Shown one piece after another: positions 1-7,771 of a DNA stretch of 30,151 nucleotides. Under the pieces are notes generated by a model. The model worked only from the letters and a program-made list of their open reading frames with translations. It was not told the DNA's origin and ran no database searches. The position numbers and the translations under genes are program-made. Source of the DNA: Tropicimonas sp047971885 (GTDB lineage: Bacteria > Pseudomonadota > Alphaproteobacteria > Rhodobacterales > Rhodobacteraceae); contig NZ_JBKEAE010000029.1 of NCBI RefSeq assembly GCF_047971885.1, positions 1-30,151 on the forward strand, written 5' to 3'. Every line of letters begins with the position of its first letter. The stretch's first letter is position 1.

Positions 1-830
1 CGGCGGGTTTTCCGCCCGAGGTCGCCGCGGCAGCGCAGGAGCATTACTCGCCGCTCGGCCCTTCGGACGACGTACCGACCGCGCCGGTCTCCGTCGCCGT
101 GGCGCTGGCCGACAAGCTCGATACCCTCACCGGCTTTTGGGCCATCGACGAGAAGCCGACCGGTTCCAGGGACCCGTTTGCGCTTCGGCGAGCGGCTCTG
201 GGCGTGATCCGGTTGCTGGTGGTGAATGATATCCGTTTCCGGCTCGGCGCGGTTCTGTCACGCTCCGATAGTGCCGTTGCCTTTGGCCTGAACGGGGAGC
301 AGGCGGACAACCTCCTTTCCTTCTTCCACGACCGCCTCAAGGTTCACCTGCGCGACGAGGGCATCCGGCACGATGTGATCGATGCCTGTCTGGCGATGCC
401 GGGCAATGACGATCTGGTGCTGCTGGTCAGGCGGGCGCGGGCGCTGTCGGATTTCCTGAAAACCGACGATGGCGGGAACCTGTTGCAGGGCTTCAAGCGG
501 GCCAACAATATCCTGACCCAGGCCGAGGCGGCGGATGGGGTGGCTTACGAATTCGGCCCCGACCGGAAGTTCGCCGAGACCGATGCGGAACGCGCATTGT
601 TCGATGCGCTCGACGCGGCGCAGGGAACGATCGCGGTGGCGCTGGCGGAGGAGGATTTTGCCACCGCCATGGCGGCGATGGCCGCGCTGCGCGCCCCGAT
701 CGACGCGTTTTTCGATACCGTTCAGGTCAATACCGACAACCGGATCATCCGCCGCAACCGGCTCAATCTGCTGCACCGTATCCGCCAGACCTGCCTTGCG
801 GTTGCCGATCTGACCCGGATCGAGGGTTGA
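1..830 (+). CDS. glyS: Glycyl-tRNA synthetase beta subunit, C-terminal part (5' end cut off by window)
   Basis: This is the end of the beta subunit of the bacterial alpha2beta2 glycyl-tRNA synthetase, which charges tRNA-Gly in the cytoplasm; the beta subunit mainly binds tRNA. The frame is open from base 3, the first full codon in the window, to the TGA at 828-830, so the true start lies upstream. Recognisable family sequence includes EHYSPLGPSDDVP, then VALADKLDTLTGFWAI, then KPTGSRDPFALRRAALG, and the C-terminal helical region ends with NRLNLLHRIRQ. The GTG at 99 is internal to this conserved block and is not a start. No frameshift is seen. glyQ would be expected upstream, outside the window. 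A PPDK-like gene follows on the same strand. Confidence 0.95.
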   Translation, partial: AGFPPEVAAAAQEHYSPLGPSDDVPTAPVSVAVALADKLDTLTGFWAIDEKPTGSRDPFALRRAALGVIRLLVVNDIRFRLGAVLSRSDSAVAFGLNGEQADNLLSFFHDRLKVHLRDEGIRHDVIDACLAMPGNDDLVLLVRRARALSDFLKTDDGGNLLQGFKRANNILTQAEAADGVAYEFGPDRKFAETDAERALFDALDAAQGTIAVALAEEDFATAMAAMAALRAPIDAFFDTVQVNTDNRIIRRNRLNLLHRIRQTCLAVADLTRIEG

Positions 831-841
831 GCGGCCGATGC

Positions 842-869
842 TGCGCTGCGGCGTAATCGCCGTGGCGCA
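842..869 (+). terminator. Stem-loop between glyS and the PPDK-like gene
   Basis: Twelve bases, TGCGCTGCGGCG, can pair with CGCCGTGGCGCA across a TAAT loop; two of the pairs are G-U wobbles in RNA. It begins 11 bases after the glyS stop. No run of T follows, so it is a poor classical terminator. It could instead be a processing or stabilising hairpin at the 3' end of glyS mRNA. Confidence 0.45.
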
Positions 870-925
870 AGGTGACGGTTGTCGTATGGTGCGCCTTCGC
901 TATCCTGCGACCGTGCCAGGCCCAT

Positions 926-930
926 AGGAG
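926..930 (+). promoter_or_regulatory. Ribosome binding site deciding a GTG start
   Basis: AGGAG lies seven bases before GTG 938. It favours this start over the in-frame ATG at 872 and removes 22 residues of low-quality N-terminus from the PPDK-like protein. Confidence 0.7.
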
Positions 931-937
931 ATTCCGC

Positions 938-3487
938 GTGCTGACGCCCGATGCGACCAAGGAATTCACGCTGATCACGCCCGATGCCGCAATCTCGGAA
1001 GCGACCCACGGGGGGCGTGCCAAATGCCTGCAACGACTGGTCCGGCTGAACCTGCCGGTGCCGCGCTCGGTGGCGTTGTCCTTTGCCGCCGTGCACCGCG
1101 TTGCCGAGGGGCGGATGGCCGACACACCCGGGCTGCTTTCGGCCTTTGGTCCCGAGCCGCTGGTTTCGGTCCGCCCGTCGAGCGGCGATGCCGACTGGGG
1201 CGGGCCGGGGGCGATCCTGAACATCGGCATGAACGATGTCCGCCGTGACCAGCTGGCCAGAAGCATCGGGCGCGAGGCCGCCGACGGGCTGTACCTGAAA
1301 TTCATCCAGACCTATGCCAGCGAGGTCGCCCGGCTCGACCCGGAGCCGTTCGAGGAGGCGATCGAGGCCACCGACCCGCTGCGCGCCGCCATGGACGCCT
1401 TCGAGTTCGAGGCCGACGAGCCCTTTCCGCAGGACCCGGCGGTCCAGCTTGCCGAGGTGCTGCGCTCGATGGCGCGGGCGTGGGAAGGGGTCAGTGCGCG
1501 GCTGCTGCGGCAGGCGCGGGGTGCGCCGGTCGATGCCGGGCTGGGGCTGGTCGTGCAGGCCATGGCGCAGGGGATCGGTGCCGGCGAAAGCGGCTCGGGC
1601 GTGATCCGGATGATCGACGCCAAGACCGGCGCGCGGCAGATCACCGGACACTATCACCGCAAGCGTTTCGACGGCAACGGGCTGCAACGCGAACCGCTTC
1701 ATCTCAGCAGCGATCCGCGCGGCGCCTCGATGCAGGAGGAGGCGCCCGAGGTCTATGCCGAACTGATCTCGGTCCTCGAAACCTGCCGGCGCAACCTGCG
1801 CGAGGAGATGGAGGTGAAATTCGCCGTGACCGGCGGCAAGCTGATGGTGCTGGATGCGGTCAGGGTGGCGCGCGGAGCGCGGGCCGATGTGCGCGTCGCC
1901 GTGGCGCTGGCGGGCGAGGGGATCATCACACCCGAGGAGGCGCTGCTTCGGGTCGAACCGATGTCGCTGACCGAACTTCTGCACACCCAGGTCGATCCGG
2001 GCGCGCCGCGCGACGTGATCCTGCGCGGTATCGCCGCCTCGCCCGGCGGGGCGACGGGGCGTCTGGTGTTCTCGTCCCACGCCGCCCAGACATCGGCCAG
2101 CCACGAGTTGCCCTGCATCCTCGTTCGCCGCGAAACGACGCCCGAGGATATCCGTGGCATGCACGCGGCCCAGGCGGTGATCACCGAACGCGGCGGCATG
2201 ACCAGCCACGCGGCGGTGATCGCGCGCGGGCTGGGGCTGCCCTGCATCGTCGGCGCCTCGGGCCTGCGCATCTCGCAGCGCAAGAAAACCCTGACCACCG
2301 CCGACGGGCGGGTCTTTGTCGAGGGCGACATCGTTACCGTCGATGGCACTGCCGGGGTTGCGATGGCGGGCGAGATCGAGATGCTGCAACCGTCGCTCGA
2401 TACGCATTTCCGCACCCTGATGGACTGGGCCGATGTGGCCTGCGATATCGGCATACGCGCCAACGCCGACACCCCTGCCGACGCGCGGATGGCGCATACC
2501 TTCGATGCCGAAGGGATCGGGCTCTGCCGGACCGAGCACATGTTCTTCGAGCAGCAGCGCCTGACCGTGATGCGCGAAATGATCTTCGCCGACAACGAAT
2601 CCGACCGTTCGGGCGCGCTGGAGCAGTTGCTTCCCATGCAGCGCGAGGATTTTGTCGAACTGTTCCGCATCATGGCCGGCCTGCCGGTCTGCATCCGGCT
2701 GTTCGACCCGCCGCTGCACGAATTCCTGCCGCATGACCGCGAGGGGATGATGGCGCTGGCGGAATCGCTCGACCTGCCGCTCAGCGATGTCGTCCGGCGC
2801 GTCGAGGCGCTGTCGGAGTTCAACCCGATGCTCGGCATGCGGGGGGTTCGGCTGGGGGTGACCGTTCCGGGCATCTACGACATGCAGGTGCGCGCGATCT
2901 TCGAGGCAACGGTCGAGGCCAGCCGGCAGGCCGGTGCCGCTGTGGTTCCCGAAATCATGATTCCGCTGGTTTCGGCCAAGCGCGAGGTCGAACTGGTCAA
3001 GACCCGGATCGACGCGGTGGCGGCAGCGGTCAAGGTCGAGACCGGCCGCGCCTTCGACTACCGGCTGGGGGTGATGGTCGAAACGCCACGCGCCGCGCTC
3101 AGGGCGGGCGAGATCGCCGATCACGCGGCGTTCCTCAGCTTTGGAACAAACGACCTGACTCAGATGACCTATGGCCTGTCGCGCGACGACGCGGGCCGGT
3201 TCATGGGTACCTATGTCAGCAACGGCGTGTTTCACGAAGACCCGTTCCACACGCTCGACAAGGAGGGGGTGGGAGAGTTGCTGCTGATCGGCGCCGAACG
3301 TGGGCGCGAGGCGCGCCCCGATATCGTTCTTTCGGTCTGCGGCGAGCATGGCGGCGATCCCGATACCATCGCGTTCTGCCGCGATGCCGGGTTCAGCTAT
3401 GTCTCGTGCTCGCCGTTCCGGGTGCCGGTCGCGCGGCTCGCGGCGGCTCATCTGGCGCTGCGATCCCCCCGTCCGGCGCGCGAATAG
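938..3487 (+). CDS. Pyruvate, phosphate dikinase-like PEP-utilising enzyme (divergent ATP-binding half)
   Basis: The protein has about 849 residues and the PPDK layout: N-terminal ATP-grasp region, swivelling phosphohistidine domain, C-terminal PEP/pyruvate barrel. The phosphohistidine motif GGMTSHAAVIARG is intact. The C-terminal domain keeps GLCRTEHMFF, RLFDPPLHEFLPH, MRGVRLG, FGTNDLTQMTYG and the catalytic-cysteine motif CGEHGGDP. The N-terminal half is less regular: the usual SVRSGA..MPGMMDT..N block reads SVRPSSGDADWGGPGAILN. The start is GTG at 938, with AGGAG at 926-930 seven bases upstream; an in-frame ATG at 872 lies over the preceding hairpin and has no clear ribosome site. The likely reaction is reversible conversion of PEP, AMP and PPi to pyruvate, ATP and Pi, but altered nucleotide use is possible. 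The glyS neighbourhood gives no functional clue. Confidence 0.85.
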   Translation: MLTPDATKEFTLITPDAAISEATHGGRAKCLQRLVRLNLPVPRSVALSFAAVHRVAEGRMADTPGLLSAFGPEPLVSVRPSSGDADWGGPGAILNIGMNDVRRDQLARSIGREAADGLYLKFIQTYASEVARLDPEPFEEAIEATDPLRAAMDAFEFEADEPFPQDPAVQLAEVLRSMARAWEGVSARLLRQARGAPVDAGLGLVVQAMAQGIGAGESGSGVIRMIDAKTGARQITGHYHRKRFDGNGLQREPLHLSSDPRGASMQEEAPEVYAELISVLETCRRNLREEMEVKFAVTGGKLMVLDAVRVARGARADVRVAVALAGEGIITPEEALLRVEPMSLTELLHTQVDPGAPRDVILRGIAASPGGATGRLVFSSHAAQTSASHELPCILVRRETTPEDIRGMHAAQAVITERGGMTSHAAVIARGLGLPCIVGASGLRISQRKKTLTTADGRVFVEGDIVTVDGTAGVAMAGEIEMLQPSLDTHFRTLMDWADVACDIGIRANADTPADARMAHTFDAEGIGLCRTEHMFFEQQRLTVMREMIFADNESDRSGALEQLLPMQREDFVELFRIMAGLPVCIRLFDPPLHEFLPHDREGMMALAESLDLPLSDVVRRVEALSEFNPMLGMRGVRLGVTVPGIYDMQVRAIFEATVEASRQAGAAVVPEIMIPLVSAKREVELVKTRIDAVAAAVKVETGRAFDYRLGVMVETPRAALRAGEIADHAAFLSFGTNDLTQMTYGLSRDDAGRFMGTYVSNGVFHEDPFHTLDKEGVGELLLIGAERGREARPDIVLSVCGEHGGDPDTIAFCRDAGFSYVSCSPFRVPVARLAAAHLALRSPRPARE

Positions 3488-3523
3488 GCGAAAGTACGCG
3501 TAACCGCATTGAATTCAGGCAGA

Positions 3524-3547
3524 AATCCGCTCAATCGGTGAGGGATT
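3524..3547 (+). terminator. Possible weak terminator hairpin after the PPDK-like gene
   Basis: AATCC-G-CTCA can pair with TGAGGGATT around an ATCGG loop, giving a nine-pair stem with one bulged G. It begins 37 bases after the stop codon. There is no T tract, so this is a weak candidate. The rest of 3488-3661 holds no gene that I can see. Confidence 0.25.
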
Positions 3548-3595
3548 CGGGCAACGCACCAAAACGCCCTGAGGTGCCCCGCGTTTACACAAATA

Positions 3596-3610
3596 TGAAC
3601 GTTGCGTTAA
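3596..3610. promoter_or_regulatory. Near-consensus CtrA-type site upstream of the cell wall hydrolase
   Basis: TGAA, seven bases, then TTAA followed by C. The alphaproteobacterial CtrA consensus is TTAA-N7-TTAA, so one half is exact and the other has one mismatch. It ends 51 bases before the hydrolase ATG. This is a one-mismatch match found by eye and may be chance. Confidence 0.25.
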
Positions 3611-3661
3611 CGCCGATCCCGGCTGGCGCGCGTCCAAGCGTGTCTCTGGGTGGGTGAATCC

Positions 3662-4342
3662 ATGACGCTGCCGCGTCCCGTAGTTCTGTTGTGTCTTGTC
3701 GTGTTTGCGATGGCCGGCCCGGTTTCGGCCGAGGCCTGGCTTTCGACCTCGACCAATCCGATGACGGAGATCGGAACGGCCCGGCCGGATGACGGCGTTG
3801 CGGCGTTCGGGGCGTCCGAGTCCCTGGATGATGGATTTGGCCTCGCCGGCAGCGTGCGCGCAAAACCCCGCCCGGCCGATCTGAAAACCGCATCGAATGT
3901 CCGCTACGAGCGTGCCTGGCTCGACCGTCAACCCTATTCGACCGGTGGCGAGGAATGGCAGTGCCTGGCCGAGGCGCTGTATTTCGAGGCCCGTGGCGAA
4001 AGCATCAAGGGGCAGTTCGCGGTCGCCGAAGTCATCATGAACCGTGTCGCGAGCAAGCGGTTCCCCGATACCGTCTGCGGGGTGGTCAATCAGGGAACCG
4101 GCAGGAAATATCAGTGCCAGTTCAGTTTCACCTGCGACGGCAACCCCGAAACCATCGCCGAACCTTCGGCCTTCCGGCGGGTGGGCAAGGTTGCGATGCT
4201 GATGCTGTCGGGCGCCCCGCGCGCCCTGACCAACGGCGCCACGCATTACCACACCCGCGCGGTTGTACCGTCGTGGGCCGACAGGCTGGCCCAGACGACC
4301 TCGATCGGCGATCATCTGTTTTATCGCCGGCCGCGATCCTGA
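3662..4342 (+). CDS. Secreted cell wall hydrolase, SleB/Hydrolase_2 family
   Basis: A 226-residue protein predicted to cut peptidoglycan in the periplasm or outside the cell. Residues 1-23 form a signal peptide (MTLPRPVVLL, then a hydrophobic stretch, then a PVSA-EA cleavage site). Residues 24-95 are a low-complexity linker. Residues about 100-224 match the SleB-type hydrolase domain: CLAEALYFEARGE, GQFAVAEVIMNRV, CGVVNQG, CQFSFTCDG and the late NGATHYHT segment. The first Glu of ALYFEARGE is the likely catalytic acid. I chose ATG 3662 because it directly precedes the signal peptide; GTG 3650 is an in-frame alternative adding four residues. The family includes spore-cortex lytic enzymes, but alphaproteobacterial members act in ordinary wall remodelling. 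Substrate specificity cannot be read from the sequence. Confidence 0.88.
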   Translation: MTLPRPVVLLCLVVFAMAGPVSAEAWLSTSTNPMTEIGTARPDDGVAAFGASESLDDGFGLAGSVRAKPRPADLKTASNVRYERAWLDRQPYSTGGEEWQCLAEALYFEARGESIKGQFAVAEVIMNRVASKRFPDTVCGVVNQGTGRKYQCQFSFTCDGNPETIAEPSAFRRVGKVAMLMLSGAPRALTNGATHYHTRAVVPSWADRLAQTTSIGDHLFYRRPRS

Positions 4343-4402
4343 CTTCCCCCCCCCGGCTGCCGCAACCCGATTGGCTGGCGCTGCGGATTCGGTCGCGATT
4401 GA

Positions 4403-4436
4403 GCGCTTGCACGTCGCCCGGGCACGTGGCAAGCGC
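4403..4436. other. Strong imperfect inverted repeat just upstream of folB
   Basis: GCGCTTGCACGT pairs with ACGTG(G)CAAGCGC, a 12-pair stem with one bulged G and a nine-base loop that itself contains CCCGGG. Bases 4401-4402 and 4438-4439 can extend the stem past a second bulge. It lies 25 bases before the folB ATG and 60 bases after the hydrolase stop. It could end the hydrolase transcript (no T tract) or be a structured folB leader. The remaining intergenic bases include a run of nine C at 4346-4354. Confidence 0.5.
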
Positions 4437-4461
4437 CTCGGGACCTGTCAGGAACGGCGCC

Positions 4462-5337
4462 ATGAGATCTGTTGAAACCCAGCCCGGAAATACCGAAGGG
4501 AACCGGATTTTCCTGTGCGACCATGTGCGGCAGGTCGAGATCGGGGCCTTTCAGGAAGAGCGCGGCGTCGTGCAGCGACTGCGCTTCGAGATCGTGGTCG
4601 AGGTGCGCCGCGCCGCCACCGCCATCGACGACGATGTGGACCGTATCCTGAGCTATGACACGCTGGTCGAGGCGGTGGATCTGGCGCTGGCCGACGAACG
4701 GCTGAGCCTGCTCGAAACACTTGCCGAGCGTATCGCCGCCCGCCTGCTGGGCGAGCCGCGTGCGCTGAAGGTGACGGTGCGTATCGAAAAGCTGGATCGT
4801 GGCCCCTTCGTTCTGGGGGTCGAGATCGAACGCAGCCGCAACGGAACGCCCGCCGGCGGCATGGGGGGAGAGGATTTTGCCCCGCCGCTGGTGGTCTTCC
4901 TGTCGAACGCGGCCATCGCCGACCCCCGGCTTCCCGGCTGGCTCGACCAGATCGAGGCGCTGGCATTGCCGGTCGTGCTGACCGTTGGTCTGCCCGACAC
5001 ACGCGCGCCCGAGGCCGGGGCGGCAATGCCGCAGCGGCGGGTCGATCTGCTTGCGCTGGAGCAGAACGCCTGGGTGCTGGCGGCGCGCGACCGGCGCTGC
5101 ATCGTCGTTTCCAGCCGGACCGAGATAACGCATGCGATCCACACCGGCCGGATCGTCGTCTGGGCGCCATCGAAACTTGTGCTCGACGCGGTGGAAAGCC
5201 CCGACACCGGCCCGCGCGATGCCGCCGCGCTGACCGCATGGTTTGCCGGCCAGATCGGGGCGGGGCGGTTGCTTGGCCTGGGCGCCAGGGTACCGGGCGG
5301 GGCGTGTCTTTCGCTTGCCGACCGGCTGGAATTGTAG
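4462..5337 (+). CDS. folB: Dihydroneopterin aldolase fused to a degenerate amino-acid-kinase-like domain
   Basis: The protein has 291 residues, more than twice the usual FolB length of about 120. Residues 15-125 are a FolB domain that converts dihydroneopterin to 6-hydroxymethyl-dihydropterin and glycolaldehyde. Candidate catalytic and pterin-binding residues are present: Glu32/33 after EIGAFQ, Tyr65 in ILSYDTL, Glu85 in LLETLAE and Lys110 in RIEKLD. Residues about 141-290 form a second domain. Its segments RVDLLALEQNAWVLA, IHTGRIVVWAPSKL and LTAWFAGQIGAGRLL resemble small amino-acid-kinase-fold proteins of the MfnE/methylotroph type. The kinase glycine motifs look lost, since VVFLSNA stands where KLGGS is expected. 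The start ATG has AGGAA seven bases upstream. folP follows after 18 bases, supporting a folate operon. The FolB call is firm; the second-domain call is inference. Confidence 0.88.
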   Translation: MRSVETQPGNTEGNRIFLCDHVRQVEIGAFQEERGVVQRLRFEIVVEVRRAATAIDDDVDRILSYDTLVEAVDLALADERLSLLETLAERIAARLLGEPRALKVTVRIEKLDRGPFVLGVEIERSRNGTPAGGMGGEDFAPPLVVFLSNAAIADPRLPGWLDQIEALALPVVLTVGLPDTRAPEAGAAMPQRRVDLLALEQNAWVLAARDRRCIVVSSRTEITHAIHTGRIVVWAPSKLVLDAVESPDTGPRDAAALTAWFAGQIGAGRLLGLGARVPGGACLSLADRLEL

Positions 5338-5355
5338 CACATCGGCGGAACCGTC

Positions 5356-6396
5356 ATGAGCCCGCCGATGCCCGCCACGTATTATCGCCCGATCCCCGAA
5401 TCCGACGTTGCGCTCGGGCGCGCCGGGCTGTCGCTTGCCGGAACCCGGCTGCGTTTCGAAAGGGTCGAGGTGCTGAGCCGCGGGCAACTGCCGCGTGTCG
5501 TGCCGGCCGACACGGTGCCTGCCGAAATTCTGGCCCGGATGACCGAACCGCGTGCCGCGATCACCGGCGTTTCGCTCGGCCGGCCGCGGTTGATGGGCAT
5601 CCTCAACGTGACGCCCGACAGCTTTTCGGACGGTGGCGTCTTCGATGGCCCGGATGCGGCGGTCGCCGCGGCGCTTCGCATGGTGGAAGATGTGGATATC
5701 CTCGATATCGGCGGCGAATCCACCCGCCCCGGTGCCGCCGATGTGCCCGCGCCCGCGGAAATCGCCCGCACCGCGCCGGTGATCGCGGCGCTGAGCCGGG
5801 CAGGGGTTCCGGTTCCCGTATCCATCGACACCCGCAAGGCGGCGGTCGCGCGGGCCGCGTTTGATGCCGGCGCCACCATCGTCAACGACGTATCCGGGTT
5901 GGGGTACGATCCTGATCTTGCGCCGCTGGTCGCCGCAACCGGCGCTCCGGTCTGCATCATGCATTCCATCGCAACGCCGGCGACGATGCAGGACGATCCG
6001 CGCTATGACGATGTTCTGCTCGATGTCTTCGATTTTCTTGAGCAACGTATCGCGCTGGCCGAATCCTGCGGCATTCCGCGTGCCCGCATCGTTGTCGATC
6101 CGGGGATCGGGTTCGGCAAGACGGTGGCGCACAATCTTGCGCTTCTGGCGCGCGTTTCACTGTTTCACACGCTTGGCTGCGCCATCCTGCTGGGGGTGTC
6201 GCGCAAGCGCTTCATCGGCGGCATCGGCGGTGCGGCGGAACCCCGCTCGCGCGGGCCTGGCTCCATTGCGGTGGCCCTTGCCGCGATGGCGCAAGGTGTG
6301 CAGATATTGCGTATTCACGATACGTCCGAGACGGCACAGGCATTGAAGCTGTATCTGGCGGCAACGACGGGCAAGGCACCCGGGGAGACAATATGA
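5356..6396 (+). CDS. folP: Dihydropteroate synthase
   Basis: A 346-residue cytoplasmic enzyme that joins 6-hydroxymethyl-dihydropterin pyrophosphate to p-aminobenzoate, the sulfonamide-sensitive step of folate synthesis. The TIM-barrel signatures are clear: LMGILNVTPDSFSDGG (about residues 75-90), DILDIGGESTRPGA, VSIDTRKAAVA, IVNDVSGLG, TPATMQDDPRY, VDPGIGFGKT, LLGVSRKRFI and a late RIHDT motif. The usual MH-x-(Q/R)-G turn reads MHSIATP, a local change. About 70 residues precede the first motif; I have seen similar N-terminal extensions in related species. ATG 5356 is used; ATG 5368 is possible. The gene sits 18 bases after folB, and its TGA overlaps the glmM ATG, so translation is probably coupled. 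Confidence 0.96.
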   Translation: MSPPMPATYYRPIPESDVALGRAGLSLAGTRLRFERVEVLSRGQLPRVVPADTVPAEILARMTEPRAAITGVSLGRPRLMGILNVTPDSFSDGGVFDGPDAAVAAALRMVEDVDILDIGGESTRPGAADVPAPAEIARTAPVIAALSRAGVPVPVSIDTRKAAVARAAFDAGATIVNDVSGLGYDPDLAPLVAATGAPVCIMHSIATPATMQDDPRYDDVLLDVFDFLEQRIALAESCGIPRARIVVDPGIGFGKTVAHNLALLARVSLFHTLGCAILLGVSRKRFIGGIGGAAEPRSRGPGSIAVALAAMAQGVQILRIHDTSETAQALKLYLAATTGKAPGETI

Positions 6397-7736
6397 GCAG
6401 AACCCTGTTCGGCACCGATGGCGTGCGCGGACGCGCCAATAGCTATCCGATGATCGCCGAGATGGCGCTGAAGCTTGGCGCGGCGGCGGGGCGGTATTTC
6501 CGCAAGGACGGCAGCAACGTGCACCGCGTGGTGATCGGCAAGGATACGCGGCTTTCGGGCTACATGTTCGAGACCGCGCTGACCGCCGGCCTTACCTCGA
6601 CCGGGATGAACGTGCTGCTGCTGGGGCCGGTTCCGACCCCGGCGGTGGGATATCTGACCACGTCGATGCGTGCTGACGTCGGGATCATGATCTCGGCCAG
6701 CCACAACCCGCATTACGACAACGGCATCAAGTTCTTCGGTCCCGACGGATTCAAGCTGAACGACGAGGCCGAGGCCGAGATCGAGGCACTGGCGATGAAC
6801 GGTGTCGAGCTTGCCATGGCCGAGAATATCGGCCGCGCGCGGCGCATCGACGACGGCCGGTTTCGCTATGTCGAACGCGCCAAGGCGAGCTTCCCGGACA
6901 ACCTGCGCCTGAACGGGCTCAAGGTGGTGATCGACTGCGCCAATGGCGCGGCCTACAAGACCGCCCCCGAGGTCCTGTGGGAACTGGGGGCCGATCTGGT
7001 CGAGATCGGCGTTTCGCCGGACGGGCTCAACATCAATCGCAATTGCGGCTCGACCGACGTCAGCACGGCGGCCGCTGCCGTTGTGGCACATGGCGCGGAT
7101 GTGGGGATTTGTCTCGATGGCGATGCCGACCGGGTGATGATCATCGACGAGGCCGGCAATGTGGCCGATGGCGATCAGATCATGGCGCTGATGGCCGCCC
7201 GCTGGGCTGACGAGGGGCGCCTCAGGGGGGGCACGCTTGTGGCCTCGGTGATGTCGAACCTCGGGCTCGAACGGTTTCTTGCCGGCCGGGGCCTGCGGCT
7301 GGAACGCGCGCCGGTGGGCGACCGCTACGTGGTCGAGCGCATGCGCGAGGGCGGCTGGAACCTCGGGGGCGAGCAATCCGGCCATATTGTCATGACCGAC
7401 TATGCCACCACAGGTGACGGGCTGATCGCCGCGTTGCAGTTTCTGGCCGCGATGGCCGAGACGGGTGAACCCGCCTCGGCGCTTTCGCAGAGCTTTCAGA
7501 CCGTGCCGCAACTGTTGAAGAATGTGCGCTTCGATGCCGGAGCGACCCCGCTGGAGACCGACACGGTACGCGCCGCCATCGCCGATGCCGAAACCCGGCT
7601 GACCGGGAATGGCCGGCTGCTGATCCGCAAATCCGGTACCGAACCGCTGATCCGCGTCATGGCGGAAAGCGAAGATGCCGCCCTGCTGGAACGGGTGGTC
7701 GATTCGGTCGTCGAGGCGGTCGAAGCTGCGGTCTGA
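6393..7736 (+). CDS. glmM: Phosphoglucosamine mutase
   Basis: The 447-residue length is normal for GlmM, which converts glucosamine-6-phosphate to glucosamine-1-phosphate for UDP-GlcNAc, hence for peptidoglycan and lipopolysaccharide. The four family signatures are visible: N-terminal LFGTDGVRG; active-site ISASHNPHYDNG with the phosphoserine at Ser103; metal loop LDGDADRV with Asp242, Asp244 and Asp246; and the phosphate-binding RKSGTEPLIRVM near the C-terminus. The ATG overlaps the folP stop as ATGA, which suggests co-translation with folP. A folP-glmM order is common in bacteria. The gene ends convergent with the beta-barrel gene at 7772. Confidence 0.97.
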   Translation: MSRTLFGTDGVRGRANSYPMIAEMALKLGAAAGRYFRKDGSNVHRVVIGKDTRLSGYMFETALTAGLTSTGMNVLLLGPVPTPAVGYLTTSMRADVGIMISASHNPHYDNGIKFFGPDGFKLNDEAEAEIEALAMNGVELAMAENIGRARRIDDGRFRYVERAKASFPDNLRLNGLKVVIDCANGAAYKTAPEVLWELGADLVEIGVSPDGLNINRNCGSTDVSTAAAAVVAHGADVGICLDGDADRVMIIDEAGNVADGDQIMALMAARWADEGRLRGGTLVASVMSNLGLERFLAGRGLRLERAPVGDRYVVERMREGGWNLGGEQSGHIVMTDYATTGDGLIAALQFLAAMAETGEPASALSQSFQTVPQLLKNVRFDAGATPLETDTVRAAIADAETRLTGNGRLLIRKSGTEPLIRVMAESEDAALLERVVDSVVEAVEAAV

Positions 7737-7747
7737 CCGCGGGGCTT

Positions 7748-7767
7748 GCGCGGCGCGGCGGCCGCGC
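7748..7767. terminator. Possible bidirectional terminator between glmM and the beta-barrel gene
   Basis: GCGCGGC and GCCGCGC form a seven-pair stem around a six-base loop in the 35-base gap between two convergent genes. Only three T follow on the plus strand. Position favours a shared terminator; the lack of a T tract keeps confidence low. Confidence 0.35.
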
Positions 7768-7771
7768 GAGT

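Noticed and set aside
722..3451. Long open frame of about 900 codons on the minus strand, opposite the PPDK-like gene
   Set aside because: It is rich in Arg, His, Asp and Gly in the manner of an antisense frame of GC-rich coding DNA, has no recognisable domain, and overlaps a gene with intact catalytic motifs.
4346..4354. Run of nine C that could allow phase variation
   Set aside because: It lies outside coding sequence, just after the hydrolase stop, so slippage would not change a protein; a promoter-spacing effect on folB seems unlikely at this distance.
4321..6132. Long minus-strand open frame opposite folB and folP
   Set aside because: It is an antisense shadow with no domain and no ribosome site, over two well-supported folate genes.
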